Assembly (NCBI GenBank): GCA_040437565.1
Contig: JBDOQK010000047.1
Span: 186,001 to 250,000, forward strand
Direction of reading: 5' to 3'
Origin: Albugo candida
Taxonomy: Eukaryota; Oomycota; Peronosporomycetes; Albuginales
Length of the DNA: 64,000 bases
The notes beneath the pieces are model-generated. The model did no database searches. It was not told where the DNA came from and saw only the letters and a list, made by a program, of their open reading frames with translations. Positions within the stretch are counted from its first letter, which is position 1, and the number at the start of each line of letters is the position of its first letter. A program made the position numbers and the translations under genes. Positions 45,701 through 58,505 of this stretch are shown piece after piece.

Positions 45701-48700
45701 GTGGAGACGACTTTGCAGGAATTTCCCACAGCAGATCTATGTCCCATTGATTGGAAAATTGCTCAAATATAAAACTGTTTGCGATTTCTTGCACACATTT
45801 CTGAATGACAGCGTTGATCCACGCACATTCTTGCTCGCGAGTGCGCCTCACACGCTGCCAAAATATGTCGCTGAACAAGATGAAGAGCGTTTACATCTAT
45901 TTCAACTCGCCTTGAATGAGTTTCAAGGCACGAAACTTGGCAGCGGAGAATCAGAGGATTCGAATCAAAGCGATGTATCGTCCATTTCCGATATTATTCT
46001 GGCTCAAATCGAGCATATTTTCAAAGAGCTCATTATGCAGCATATAGAGCACGGTGACATTGGCGTCGAAGGCACAGCATGGGAATTCTTATTCCGATAT
46101 TTGCCTCCGAAAACGACAATTCGTGACGTCATTTTCCATTCACCGATCCGAGTGATGAACTTATTGGTGTGGGAATTGGGAGGAGAACGATTCGAGACAG
46201 CCAGACGCGCATTTACCCAAACGCTGAGTTACATGTACCAGGACGGAAGTGGTGAAGAAAGTGAAAGTATTTCAAAAGACGACACCGATCAAGTATTCTA
46301 TCCAATTTCAAGACATTATTTCTTAGCTGTCATGACGGTTCTCAGCACCAAAATTAAGACCAAAGATTGTTTGAATGAATTTGGATCAAGCACCCGACTA
46401 CGTGCAGTTACCTGTGTCGGCCGATTGCTGGAATGCCTCCTTCTCGATAAGCGTGGCTCAAAAACTGCTTTGTATGGAAGAACGAGAGGTCAGTTTGTCG
46501 ATCCATTCGTACCGAAAATTATGGCAACTCTGAAAATCTTATGGATTGACGACGATATAAAGTTGAAAGAGNNNNNNNNNNNNNNNNNNNNNNNNNNNNN
46601 NNNNNNNNNNNNNNNNNNNNNNNNNNNNNNNNNNNNNNNNNNNNNNNNNNNNNNNNNNNNNNNNNNNNNNNCAAAAGACGACACCGATCAAGTATTCTAT
46701 CCAATTTCAAGACATTATTTCTTAGCTGTCATGACGGTTCTCAGCACCAAAATTAAGACCAAAGATTGTTTGAATGAATTTGGATCAAGCACCCGACTAC
46801 GTGCAGTTACCTGTGTCGGCCGATTGCTGGAATGCCTCCTTCTCGATAAGCGTGGCTCAAAAACTGCTTTGTATGGAAGAACGAGAGGTCAGTTTGTCGA
46901 TCCATTCGTACCGAAAATTATGGCAACTCTGAAAATCTTATGGATTGACGACGATATAAAGTTGAAAGAGCATGGAATACGCGCTTGGAGTACGTTTGTA
47001 CAACTGCTTTCGGATAAAGCTTTAGGCTCCAACATTCTAGCGATTCTCGTCAGCACGTTACCGTATCTCGGTATTCAGCCAGAGGAATCAGCGTATAGCA
47101 GCGATACGACGTCGTCTACGAAGAAGGATCAACCTGAGCACGAACAAAGCATCAAGGGAATCGTCGTTGAGCTGTTAGAGTACATATTTGTTGAGAAAAG
47201 AAGCGAGTTACGTAAATCTTTCCCACGTGTGCCACTACTTCCCAAAATCCCGGAATTAAGCAATGTCCATGCGGTCCTTNNNNNNNNNNNNNNNNNNNNN
47301 NNNNNNNNNNNNNNNNNNNNNNNNNNNNNNNNNNNNNNNNNNNNNNNNNNNNNNNNNNNNNNNNNNNNNNNNNNNNNNNATAGCAGCGATACGACGTCGT
47401 CTACGAAGAAGGATCAACCTGAGCACGAACAAAGCATCAAGGGAATCGTCGTTGAGCTGTTAGAGTACATATTTGTTGAGAAAAGAAGCGAGTTACGTAA
47501 ATCTTTCCCACGTGTGCCACTACTTCCCAAAATCCCGGAATTAAGCAATGTCCATGCGGTCCTTCAGGAAGAAATGGGCGATTGCTATTCGAGACCGATT
47601 GAAGAATTGATATCCGATCTCATTGAAATTCTCAGACATTGGGACAGCACCGTTCGCGAGCTTGCTCTCAAGCAAGTGTACCAATGCTTCATCCATCGCC
47701 AAAACGATGTGCAGGGACTGATACAAAGCGACTTTGACCCGTTCATACATGGGACGATTGCTGAGCTGATGGCGACCATATTGAGACTCACAAAGACGGA
47801 AATCAAAACAGAGAATAAGCTTCTTTGCGCAATGTGCCTGGGAGCAATTGGAGCCATTGACGCAGCTCACATGCCAATTCATATGAGTTCCAGTCTTACT
47901 TCTGCAAGCAAACAAACAGGAGAGTACACAACAAAGGAATTAGCATGTGTGTTGATCGAATCTCTTCTCGTGGATGAACTTCGTGCGGCACCTGACAGCA
48001 CAGATTCTTTGGCATTTGCGATACAAGAACTGCTTCGTTTCCTGGGGGAACTCACTACCGACCCAGACGTTCAAAGCTCGAACCAGTCTGGCGAGAAAGG
48101 AGACTTACCTGGATGGATGAAGGATCGATTTGAAAGCAGAAATGTCTTACAATACATCGAGCCGTATTGGTCGACAGGCTACACGCTCTCACTCTCGTCG
48201 GACAACAACGGTCAAGCTCCCGCAGAGTATGACCAAAACTCTACGTTGTACGAAAGATGCGGGAAAACATACGAGGATTGGATCGCGGAATGGTGTAAAC
48301 GACTGATTTATTTATCTCAGCCACCAGAACAAAAGATATTCTGGGCATCTACAGCAGCTGTATCGAGTTGTCCCCAAGTCGCACGGTTTCTACTTCCGTA
48401 TTTGATACAGAATGTCCTGCGCACTGGAAACTCTCAAGTGTATCAAGAAGTGAAGAGAGAGATTTTGTCGGTCATCACAAATCGGAATCAGTACAATGAG
48501 ACCATTTTCACCTCATCTGCACACGCGGAGATTGGAGGTGTTATTTCTCAGAGTCAGTACGAGGACACGTATCCCAATTACGCTTTGGAAACACACAATG
48601 ACAATCATAGTCGTCATCATCAGTGTGCTCAAACTTTGTTTTCCACTTTGGATGAGCTGAATGATTGGGTATGGGCACAAGAGAAGAAGCGAAATCTCAC

Positions 48701-51700
48701 AAATGGCTCAAACAATACAACAAATGGACTGTCAGAACTCGACGATCAAGAGAAAGAAAACTTGGAAGAATTCCTGAAGGATATCCCCAGCCGTTTATTA
48801 TCGAATGCAGCCTACTCCATCCGAGCATTTGCCAGAGCAGTTCAGTACTTTGAGATTCATTTGCGTCAACAGAGTAATTCTTTGGAATGTCAGTATGCAA
48901 ACACACTCGATCCATCTCCGGTGCCTTTATCAGTGATCATGAGCAATATCTCACACGTGCAATTGCTTTACAGCAGTGTCAATGAGACAGATGCTCTTGT
49001 TGGCTTGGCAACAATCCGAAGGAAAAATCGAGCGGAATCCGGCGAGGATCAAAGTAATATGATCGTACAAAGTATCAAGCTGACCGATCTCTTGTATAAA
49101 ATCGTGGATTACGAGCAATTGGCTCAATGGGAGGATGCCTTAGTCTGCTACGAGCAAGCATTGCAACAGATTCATGCACTACCAACTCAATTTGGAATTC
49201 ACAACGTATCCGAATCACATCATGGAGATCAATGGAACGGTGAGGTCAAAACACTTCGCGAAAAGCTGTACGTCGGCACTGTTCGCTGCCTGATCCAACT
49301 AGGGCGTTTGGAAAGTGCTCTCCAGCAGATAAATGGTATTGTCAGCACCGAACCAAGCTTTATGGAAAGCCTTCATCAGCACGCTTTGGAGTGCACATGG
49401 AGATTATCGCGCTGGGAATTGCTATCGGACCTCCTTCAATCCGACAAGACGAATTTCTCGACGGAGAATAACAGCGTCGCTCAGGATCCTTCTCAACAGC
49501 TTTGGTCCTTCCCTTTTTTTTCCAGGCAAAAGGATGTAAATGGAGATACATCACATATCAAATTCGTTCGCGTGTTGCACAATCTTCATACGAAAGACGC
49601 CAAAGCATTGTCAACGAATCTGAGGACCGCTCGACTTGAGATTATGGGTCCATTGGCTGCTGCGCTNNNNNNNNNNNNNNNNNNNNNNNNNNNNNNNNNN
49701 NNNNNNNNNNNNNNNNNNNNNNNNNNNNNNNNNNNNNNNNNNNNNNNNNNNNNNNNNNNNNNNNNNAGCAGTGTCAATGAGACAGATGCTCTTGTTGGCT
49801 TGGCAACAATCCGAAGGAAAAATCGAGCGGAATCCGGCGAGGATCAAAGTAATATGATCGTACAAAGTATCAAGCTGACCGATCTCTTGTATAAAATCGT
49901 GGATTACGAGCAATTGGCTCAATGGGAGGATGCCTTAGTCTGCTACGAGCAAGCATTGCAACAGATTCATGCACTACCAACTCAATTTGGAATTCACAAC
50001 GTATCCGAATCACATCATGGAGATCAATGGAACGGTGAGGTCAAAACACTTCGCGAAAAGCTGTACGTCGGCACTGTTCGCTGCCTGATCCAACTAGGGC
50101 GTTTGGAAAGTGCTCTCCAGCAGATAAATGGTATTGTCAGCACCGAACCAAGCTTTATGGAAAGCCTTCATCAGCACGCTTTGGAGTGCACATGGAGATT
50201 ATCGCGCTGGGAATTGCTATCGGACCTCCTTCAATCCGACAAGACGAATTTCTCGACGGAGAATAACAGCGTCGCTCAGGATCCTTCTCAACAGCTTTGG
50301 TCCTTCCCTTTTTTTTCCAGGCAAAAGGATGTAAATGGAGATACATCACATATCAAATTCGTTCGCGTGTTGCACAATCTTCATACGAAAGACGCCAAAG
50401 CATTGTCAACGAATCTGAGGACCGCTCGACTTGAGATTATGGGTCCATTGGCTGCTGCGCTTGGGGAATCCTACCAGAGAGCGTACCCTATGCTTCATCG
50501 CCTTCATTTCTTGCATGAAGTCGAACAAGGTTTCGCTGCGCTTTTAAAAGTATACGACGTCTCTGACGAGAGTCAGCGAGCGGATGTATGGAAACGTCAT
50601 TGTAATTGGGAATCCAGGTACGCTCTTATCGCGAATTCCCTTCGATTCCGAGATCCGATTCTTGCGTTACGAAGAGTGTTAGCGACCAAAGCCGATCTTC
50701 TGACCGATCTCTCATCCAATTGGCTTCAATACGCCAAAGTTGCTCGAAAAGAAGGATTCATTCGGACAGCTACAAATGCTGTTATGCACGCAGATCTGTT
50801 GTGTAATCCTTCCGCATCTATGGAGCAGGCCAAGCTTCTCATACAACAAAATCGAATGTACGAAGCATTGCAAACCATTGAACCGGTGGAAATCGACACA
50901 TCAAAATTAGAGTTTGATGCGGAGCATTCAGCTTTGAATGCAAAACGTCTTCTTTTGGCCACCAATTGGATGCAACAATTCGGTCTACGTCAGGGAAAGC
51001 AAATCATTGAACGGTATCGCGCCGTTATTCGCTTGAATCCAACGTGCGAGAAAGGATATTTCCATCTGGCAAAATATTTTGAGTATCTGTTAGCGACAGC
51101 GTATCCAAGCCTCCATTCGAATGAAGAACGCGCCAACGACACATCGCTGAGTATCGCACCAGACAGTGGCTTTCACCAGCTACTGATCAATCTGATGCGA
51201 AATTACATCTCCACGCTCAAACACGGGACAAAGTATGTGTATCAAGCCTTACCCAGACTCCTCACTCTCTGGTTCGAATATGGAGAGCTCNNNNNNNNNN
51301 NNNNNNNNNNNNNNNNNNNNNNNNNNNNNNNNNNNNNNNNNNNNNNNNNNNNNNNNNNNNNNNNNNNNNNNNNNNNNNNNNNNNNNNNNNTTAGCGACCA
51401 AAGCCGATCTTCTGACCGATCTCTCATCCAATTGGCTTCAATACGCCAAAGTTGCTCGAAAAGAAGGATTCATTCGGACAGCTACAAATGCTGTTATGCA
51501 CGCAGATCTGTTGTGTAATCCTTCCGCATCTATGGAGCAGGCCAAGCTTCTCATACAACAAAATCGAATGTACGAAGCATTGCAAACCATTGAACCGGTG
51601 GAAATCGACACATCAAAATTAGAGTTTGATGCGGAGCATTCAGCTTTGAATGCAAAACGTCTTCTTTTGGCCACCAATTGGATGCAACAATTCGGTCTAC

Positions 51701-53727
51701 GTCAGGGAAAGCAAATCATTGAACGGTATCGCGCCGTTATTCGCTTGAATCCAACGTGCGAGAAAGGATATTTCCATCTGGCAAAATATTTTGAGTATCT
51801 GTTAGCGACAGCGTATCCAAGCCTCCATTCGAATGAAGAACGCGCCAACGACACATCGCTGAGTATCGCACCAGACAGTGGCTTTCACCAGCTACTGATC
51901 AATCTGATGCGAAATTACATCTCCACGCTCAAACACGGGACAAAGTATGTGTATCAAGCCTTACCCAGACTCCTCACTCTCTGGTTCGAATATGGAGAGC
52001 TCTTACACGCGGGAGCTTTGAGAAAAAACAAGACAATGCGTCAAATGGAATACGCAGGAGTACGAGAAAACAATTGGAGTAGTATTGTGCTGTCGGATAT
52101 CGCACAGCTGATAGAGGAAGCGATGGAAATCCTACCTGTTTATGTGTGGCTTGTAGGCTTTCCTCAGGTTTTGTCGCGCATATGTCATCCAAACCCCCAA
52201 GTCGTCGAAGGAGTCAAGCAGATCATTATCAAAGTTTTAACGCATTATCCCGCGCAATCCATGTGGCCAATTGTTGGTTTATCACGATCACTCAATGCAC
52301 AACGGCGAAATCGATCGCGCGAGACCATCGCATACGCTCAGCGGATTTTCGTGGCTCGAGAGGATCAAGACAATGCTACCAGTTTCTCTGAAGTCATGCG
52401 CTTGGCCGAAGAGCTGATATCACTAGCTGCTCACGATCCAAAAAACCAGCGAAAAATGCATATCCGACTGAGTCGTATGCGCACCAAAGTCTTACTACCA
52501 ATTCAAGCCAATCTGACAGTGTCGTTCCCACACTCAACGCATTGGGATCCACCAAGCGAACGACATGTATACATCAACACATTTGCTGATAAAGCTGATG
52601 TATTGATGACAAAGGAGAAGCCGAAACGTATTGAGATGTTGGCCAGTGATGGAAAGTATTATCCATTTCTATGCAAGCGCGAGAAGACAGGCGATCTCCG
52701 AAAAGATGCGCGAATGATGGAATTTAACAATATGATCAATAAATTCTTACAAAAGGATACCGATGCCAGGAAACGTAAACTTCGTCTTCGAACGTATGCG
52801 GTGGTTTGTTTGAATGAAGAAAGCGGCTTGATGGAATGGGTACAGCAAACCCGAGCGATGCGTCAGCTAATCGGTCAAATTCATAAGACAGAACTCGGAT
52901 TCATACAGCCATTTCGATTGACCCATGAGATCAGAGATCAGTTTCTTGCGATGCAGAAAAAATACGCCCAAGACACGAAATTGATGGCTGCTTACTTTCA
53001 ACAGAAGATACTGACATTGCCAGTCTTCAAGCCTCGCTTCCACCAGTGGTTTCATAACAATTTCAGTGATCCTACAGCGTGGTTTGAGGCTCGTTCGACA
53101 TTTACGCGCTCTACGGCGGTATGGTCGATGGTGGGACATATCATCGGTCTTGGAGATCGTCATGGTGAGAATATACTGATCGATTGTACGAATGGAGAAT
53201 GTGTTCATGTGGATTTCGACTGTTTATTCGACAAAGGTTTGAAGCTTGCAAAACCTGAAATTGTTCCATTTCGATTGACACCAAATATGATTGACGCGTT
53301 TGGGATCACCGGCTACGAAGGCGTGTTCCGATGTGTGAGTGAGATCATCATGCGACTACTTCGCAACAACAGAGATGCTTTGAAGAATGTTTTAGAATCG
53401 TTCATTCATGATCCTTTGGTGGAATGGGGACGGAGGGGGAAAGGAGTACAAGGAAGCATGTCTTCGACCACAATCCCGGAAATCTCGAGTGAACGAAGCA
53501 AAGAGGAAACGCGTATCATCTTGAAGACCATTGATGACCGACTTCGAGGAATTTATAATCTTGGAGATGCAATTCGACCTCTGGTGTCACCTTCACAGCG
53601 TCGTATGCTTCCAGAAAATGAAGGGTTCCCACTCTCTGTTCCAGGGCAAGTCAACAAGCTCATCCAGGAGGCTACCTCGACCGAGAATCTGGCACAAATG
53701 TATATTGGATGGATGCCTTTTTTATGA
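42744..53727 (+). CDS. ATR: ATR/Mec1 checkpoint kinase (PIKK family)
   Basis: One open frame from ATG 42744 to the stop at 53725-53727 crosses four gaps. Removing gaps and duplicates leaves 8793 nt, or 2930 residues, with no intron. ATR senses RPA-coated single-stranded DNA and phosphorylates checkpoint proteins. The N-terminal two thirds are HEAT-like helices, followed by FAT repeats and a PI3K-like kinase domain. Motifs include SDGKYYPFLCK then DLRKDARMMEFN, catalytic loop GLGDRHGENIL (Asp near 2741) and metal loop HVDFDCLF then KPEIVPFRLT, which is diagnostic of ATR rather than ATM or TOR. The FATC tail is NKLIQEATSTENLAQMYIGW-MPFL. The human protein is 2644 residues. The stop is 67 bp from the convergent HMCES gene. 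Confidence 0.93.
46273..46970. other. Assembly gap 13 with flanking duplicate
   Basis: N block 46572-46671. Bases 46273-46571 recur at 46672-46970 (299 bp) inside ATR. Confidence 0.95.
47095..47564. other. Assembly gap 14 with flanking duplicate
   Basis: N block 47280-47379. Bases 47095-47279 recur at 47380-47564 (185 bp) inside ATR. Confidence 0.95.
48972..50461. other. Assembly gap 15 with 695-bp duplicate
   Basis: N block 49667-49766. Bases 48972-49666 recur at 49767-50461 inside the FAT region of ATR. It should not be read as a protein repeat. Confidence 0.95.
50679..52002. other. Assembly gap 16 with 612-bp duplicate
   Basis: N block 51291-51390. Bases 50679-51290 recur at 51391-52002 inside ATR. 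Confidence 0.95.
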
Positions 53728-53794
53728 TAATGTCATCGACGTCGACTGCGTGTTGAATGCATTTACTATACCCGAATTTTGATCAAAGTATTTC

Positions 53795-55108
53795 TCAGCT
53801 ACTTTCTTCAGTCTTTTGAAAGTATTTGAAAAGCGTTTGTTGCGGTGTTTTATCTTTGACTTTTTTTTTTGGATGCAGCGTTTTTTTCTTTTTCAATGGT
53901 GACGTCGCATCAGCTTCTACTCGCTTTTGTGTGCGTTTCATTGGAATCGATGATTTGCTTCCCTCCTCGATTTCTTCGTCTTTTGGCGCTAGAAACTTGG
54001 TCATGTTTCCTAAAAACGAAAGAAGTCATCTTTGTATCGACAGGTCATGTCGGCGTTTACCAGAGCGTGTTAAATGGATCCGATCTGCTAGTCCTGGCTC
54101 TTGATGCTTTGTGGAGCCAACTAGAAAGCGATAGGTGAATGATCGCATAGTGAGTTCACAATGAGAACACACCCTTCTTATCAACGGGATAGACGTCAAA
54201 GTCTTCGACCGTCGACTCACTGAGCACGTGATTGACGTCTGCAAAACTCGAGTTTGAAATCCATTCGGCTGCATGCTCTTCTGACAAAACAACCTGAAGA
54301 CTGAATGTGATCCCAACGAAAATACACCAAAAAATATCATGCATCACGAGCCGGCATTCTATCATGCAGCCATCTAAGCGTTGATCTGCTTTTCGCTGTT
54401 ATGATCGTGAAAGAATGCATTTTTTCTCCATTATTGCTCGTCCATGCGTCATAAAGCCCTGCAAACTGAAATGATCCTAAGCACCTCACAAAGACAAGGA
54501 TAGTGTGAAATGCGGAACCTTCAAAGGACGCGATCGATGAATATAGTATGGCTGTTTTTCCTTGCCGACATGCTGCCATTCAAAGTACCTACGAACTCCA
54601 ATCAATCGCAACTTTCTCTGACTTGAGCTGTATACCCATTCGCAATGACAATACATCGCTTTGTGTCCAAAAGACGACGAAAAGCGGGCCGTTGTGATAC
54701 ACTCTCAGAGCTGAATCGAATTCAGCACTTTTTGTTTCGTTTCTTATGAAACGTACCGAGCATTAAACATAATAAAATGATCTGCTTTTGAATCAGACTT
54801 TGTAAACGACGGAATGAGACCCCACTACCATCGCAGGGTTTAGTATACATCTTCAAAGTAAATTGTGTGGGCTACCCGCATTGCTTTCACCTCTTTCTTC
54901 GCATTATTCGTACGATATAGCACTGGTCCAAAACGTCCTGGACCCATATTTTCCACCGGTGTATCTGCGTGAGTAAACAGTGAATACGTTGAACTCATTC
55001 CGCATGTTCTCAGTCACATAGATCGCTGTCTTTAAAGTCTTCTGACTGCACCCCGCCTTCTTCTGCAACCTTTCTGTGCGTTAGCGTACATCGTATGCGA
55101 CCGCACAT
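53795..55108 (-). CDS. HMCES: HMCES/SRAP abasic-site shield with PIP box
   Basis: SRAP proteins form a thiazolidine crosslink to abasic sites in single-stranded DNA through Cys2. Here the start at 55108 reads MCGRIRC, leaving the catalytic Cys2 after Met removal. Exons are 55108-55018, 54964-54876, 54824-54757, 54710-54636, 54588-54519, 54465 to about 54340, about 54292-54185, a short exon near 54117-54060, and the last from about 54007 to 53795. Conserved boxes appear in order: NMGPGRFGPV, MRWGLIPSF, FNAR, RCIVIANGYFEW, QPYYIHR, FAGLYDAW with SFTIIT, and HDRMPA. The C-terminus is basic and carries a PIP box (QQTLFKYF) for PCNA binding. Introns are about 46-57 nt. The junction near 54340-54295 does not fit GT/AG in phase. 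Confidence 0.85.
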
Positions 55109-55211
55109 AATGCAATGAGATGTCACAACACACATTCACAATGCGCTTTGAAGAGGTTTTAATCGATCGTTTGCTTATGAGAAAAAGCTTATTTATGAGT
55201 TGCAATCAGCG

Positions 55212-58200
55212 CTATGTGATCGGCGGTAATGTGCTTCGGACTCCGTTTGATAAAGATCCGTTTTCTTCTTTCCAAAGCGATGTTTCCGACGCGTTAGTTG
55301 CTTTTACATTGGGAGAAATCGTCTGATTTGTGGATACTCGCGGTTTCGATGCACTCGAGGAAGACGGATGCGTTTTCGAGACAATTCCAACAAATTCAGG
55401 TTTTGATTTCTGCTGTAGAGATACGTGTGGTTTGAGCACTTGCAAGAGTCCGACATTAGGATTTCTAGCAAACGTTTTGTTGTACATTTCTTCCCGATTC
55501 AACATTTCGCGTTTAAAGTACGCCATTTCATCGAGTGTCTTTCGTATCAGCAGGTTTTTGTGACGTACTGATTCTTCCAATGAAGCTATTCTCTCAAGGT
55601 CTTCTGGACGGCTCTCTCGATTGGCATATTTCACCTTCCATTCCTCCAGTTGCATTTTCAGTTCGAGCAAATTGCCCTCCATAAACGTCTTTGTTTCTTC
55701 AAAGTGATCATTCAGTGCTTTTGTCTCCATCATATTTTCTTCAAGAAAAAGTCCAAGTTCCTCTTTTGCAGCATTTTTGACGTCCTGAATCCTCTCTTCA
55801 GCATTTTTCTTCATTTCCGCTGTAGTGGCCGTCATTTCTTCTTGCATTTGCTTCATCCTGTCTTCAAGACGCACAATAGTCTCCTTTGCAGTCTGGAAAT
55901 CAACGCAGTTTGCCTCCAAGTCCTTGCGCAATATTTCATTTTCGACTTGCCATTGTTCAAATTCTTTCATATGTGTGGCAGACTTTTCTCCGAGCAATCG
56001 TTCGCGCTCTATGAACGCTTGTCGTTCAGCAGCACTCCATTTTTCATTCATTGCTTGACGCAAAGCATTCATATCGCAAATCCGATCATTTTCGAGCTGT
56101 ATTTTTGTTTCCTGCAACAGCTTCGAATTGGCAGTGCTTTGACTTTCCAATGCTTCCTTATGTTTCCGGATCAGCTTTTCACGTTTGATTCTTGTATGAT
56201 ACAACAGATCTTCTACTTGCGTTCTATATGCTGTGTCTTTTTTCTCGTCATGACGTGCCAGGTCTTCAGTGTGTTGCTGTTGCAATAATGCGATTTGATG
56301 TCGGGCTGCGGTATGCTCTTGTGCTATCTTCGCCTCCATAGTCAATTCCATCGATGATAAATGTGCTCGTATGAATTCCCAATCCATCCGTTTTTCTTCG
56401 CCAGAAGCTCTTACTGCTTCCTTGTATTTTCCACTGAAGCTTGTACAATCTCTTTGAGCCTCCTCCACAAGTCGTCGAAGAGAATCGCATTGTGCTTCAT
56501 GTGAAGTGATTGCGTTTCTCAGCTTTTCATCATGAGATTCAGTACATTTATTCTCGAAATCGGTCAACTTGGACATCCAATCTTGATCATTTCTTCTCAC
56601 TTTTTCAGCGTATGCAAGTTTTTCGCCTTCCATTTGTAGCGTCATTTGTTGTACTTGATTCAGGAGCTCGTTATCCTTCACAAGCACAGTCTCCAGTCGT
56701 CTTTTATATTCATCCATCGACGTCTCTCTATCTTTCAGCTGAGAGTGTAGCTGCTGGATCTGAGAATTAAACTTCTCAGCAGCGGAACGAGCATATTCGC
56801 ATTCCTTCCGCAGTGCTTCTTGTTGTGCTGTTTGCTTGTCCCCACTCTCTTTCTGCATTTGCGCGATTCGTTCTCGACTTGCACTCTCCATCTCTGCAAT
56901 TGCTCGAGCGCGTTCCTCTTCTAATTGCTGCCTCTGCTGACAAAGCGCATCCTTTTGTGCACACTTGTATTTCACCTCAAGGTCTCCAATCTTCCGCTGA
57001 GTGGTTGTATGCAAATTCTCCACGACAATGTGATGCTCCGATTTCTGTTGATCAAGTCTAGCTAACGCTGTTCTGATATCCTCTTGTAGCTTTTCTCGCG
57101 CACCAGAGTTTTCTTTGATCAATCGCACTTGTTCCTGCTCCAACTTTGCTCGTTCCTTTTCAATTGAGGCACTTTGTTGCCGTAACAACGGAATTGTTTC
57201 TTTTTCGAGTCTGTCTATTACCTGTTGATAATGCTTGCTTGTATCGTCGATATGTGCTTGCGCTTTTTCCAATTCTTGTTGCAACTGATTCCTTTCTTCA
57301 TTCATTTTGATGCACTTTTTCTCCTGATCTTGCAGACGCTTTTCTTGACAAGTCATCTCGTGAGCGAATTGCATCCGCGTTTCTGCTGTGCCCAATTCCA
57401 TTCTTTCAATGTCTTTCAAAGAATTTTTGAGTAGCATATCTTTTTCTGTCGCCACCTTTTGCAAATTCATCAGCTCAGTCGCCATACTTTCAATCTTGAG
57501 AGCATTGTTGTTCAAATTTCTCAGTAAATTTTGGTTTTTTAGCTCATAATCCTTTTCCACAGAATCCCTTTCCTGCTTCAGTTTATCGCCATTCAGCTCG
57601 GCATGCTTCAATGCGGCATTCAGTTCGCTTTGTTGATGCCACAAATTTTCATTTTCGCTTCGCAACAAAGCATTTTGCAGACGTAATTCCTCCGTATCAG
57701 ACAGTAATTTCTCCATTTTTGCAACAAACTCTTGCTTCATCTCAATGGCTGCATGCTGCTGATTCTTCCCATACTCGTCCTTCTCCGTCATACTTTTCTC
57801 AACCGCACTCAGATTTTCATTCAATTTCGTTATTTCCAAATTCCACGCTTTTCTCTCATTTTCCAGTCGTTCAATGATTGTGTTCTTCTGTGCTGTCAAT
57901 TCGGAACACATCTGATTGTATCGAACATTGCTCCTGTCTTCTATCCCCTGCAGCTCTTCCAGATGCTTCTCATTCAATTCCGCCAATTGAATATCATGTG
58001 CTTGTTTCATCGCCGCGGCAGAATCAATCGCATTCTGTTCCAAGATCTTTTTTTTCGTGTCTACGAGTTGTGTAAGGTGTGAAAGCCTCTCCATGCACTC
58101 TCGCTGACATACTTCAAGTTGAGACTCCAGCAGAGTCACGTGCTGCTCAAACTTCTTCACCATTGTCTCTTCTCTCAATTTCGCGGAGATCTGCATCTTT

Positions 58201-58505
58201 TCACTTTCTCTTTCCAGCTCCCGGTATCCTTCCTCCCTCTCACTTAATTGCTGGCAGAGTCCTGACAATTGTTTCTGATAATGTTGCTCGATATCGCTCA
58301 ATTTTGAGGCACTTTCAGAGGTGAGCTTTTGTATCGTTCGAGCATTCGAATCCTTCATGAAGGCGTATTCGAGCTGGTAGTCTTCATTCCGTGTGTTGAG
58401 ATGAAATACCACTTTAGTCAATTGTGCGATTTTCTTGCTCATTTTTAGATGAAGATCCGTGTAGACGACACAGAAACTACAGCGCGCGTGTTTGGCTTCA
58501 TCCAT
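55212..58505 (-). CDS. FAM184-like coiled-coil protein
   Basis: A single-exon frame of 1097 residues starts at ATG 58505 (MDEAKHARCSFC). Almost the whole length is heptad coiled coil. The N-terminal box DLHLKMSKKIAQLTKVVFHL and the C-terminal box NRESRPEDLERIASLEE then YFKREMLNREEMYNKTFARN match the ends of FAM184A/B. The vertebrate forms read about LHLKMSKKIAQLTKVIYAL and MRESKPEDIQMI with NRETNFNKVF. The molecular function is unknown. Its occurrence here alongside flagellated-lineage genes fits a microtubule or ciliary role, but that is inference. The extreme C-terminus is basic and serine-rich. Confidence 0.8.
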   Translation of the reverse strand: MDEAKHARCSFCVVYTDLHLKMSKKIAQLTKVVFHLNTRNEDYQLEYAFMKDSNARTIQKLTSESASKLSDIEQHYQKQLSGLCQQLSEREEGYRELERESEKMQISAKLREETMVKKFEQHVTLLESQLEVCQRECMERLSHLTQLVDTKKKILEQNAIDSAAAMKQAHDIQLAELNEKHLEELQGIEDRSNVRYNQMCSELTAQKNTIIERLENERKAWNLEITKLNENLSAVEKSMTEKDEYGKNQQHAAIEMKQEFVAKMEKLLSDTEELRLQNALLRSENENLWHQQSELNAALKHAELNGDKLKQERDSVEKDYELKNQNLLRNLNNNALKIESMATELMNLQKVATEKDMLLKNSLKDIERMELGTAETRMQFAHEMTCQEKRLQDQEKKCIKMNEERNQLQQELEKAQAHIDDTSKHYQQVIDRLEKETIPLLRQQSASIEKERAKLEQEQVRLIKENSGAREKLQEDIRTALARLDQQKSEHHIVVENLHTTTQRKIGDLEVKYKCAQKDALCQQRQQLEEERARAIAEMESASRERIAQMQKESGDKQTAQQEALRKECEYARSAAEKFNSQIQQLHSQLKDRETSMDEYKRRLETVLVKDNELLNQVQQMTLQMEGEKLAYAEKVRRNDQDWMSKLTDFENKCTESHDEKLRNAITSHEAQCDSLRRLVEEAQRDCTSFSGKYKEAVRASGEEKRMDWEFIRAHLSSMELTMEAKIAQEHTAARHQIALLQQQHTEDLARHDEKKDTAYRTQVEDLLYHTRIKREKLIRKHKEALESQSTANSKLLQETKIQLENDRICDMNALRQAMNEKWSAAERQAFIERERLLGEKSATHMKEFEQWQVENEILRKDLEANCVDFQTAKETIVRLEDRMKQMQEEMTATTAEMKKNAEERIQDVKNAAKEELGLFLEENMMETKALNDHFEETKTFMEGNLLELKMQLEEWKVKYANRESRPEDLERIASLEESVRHKNLLIRKTLDEMAYFKREMLNREEMYNKTFARNPNVGLLQVLKPHVSLQQKSKPEFVGIVSKTHPSSSSASKPRVSTNQTISPNVKATNASETSLWKEENGSLSNGVRSTLPPIT

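Noticed and set aside
46273-52002. Apparent long internal repeats within the ATR protein
   Set aside because: Each repeat is bounded by a 100-N block and is identical at the DNA level. Removing one copy preserves frame and gives a normal-length PIKK, so these are contig overlaps.
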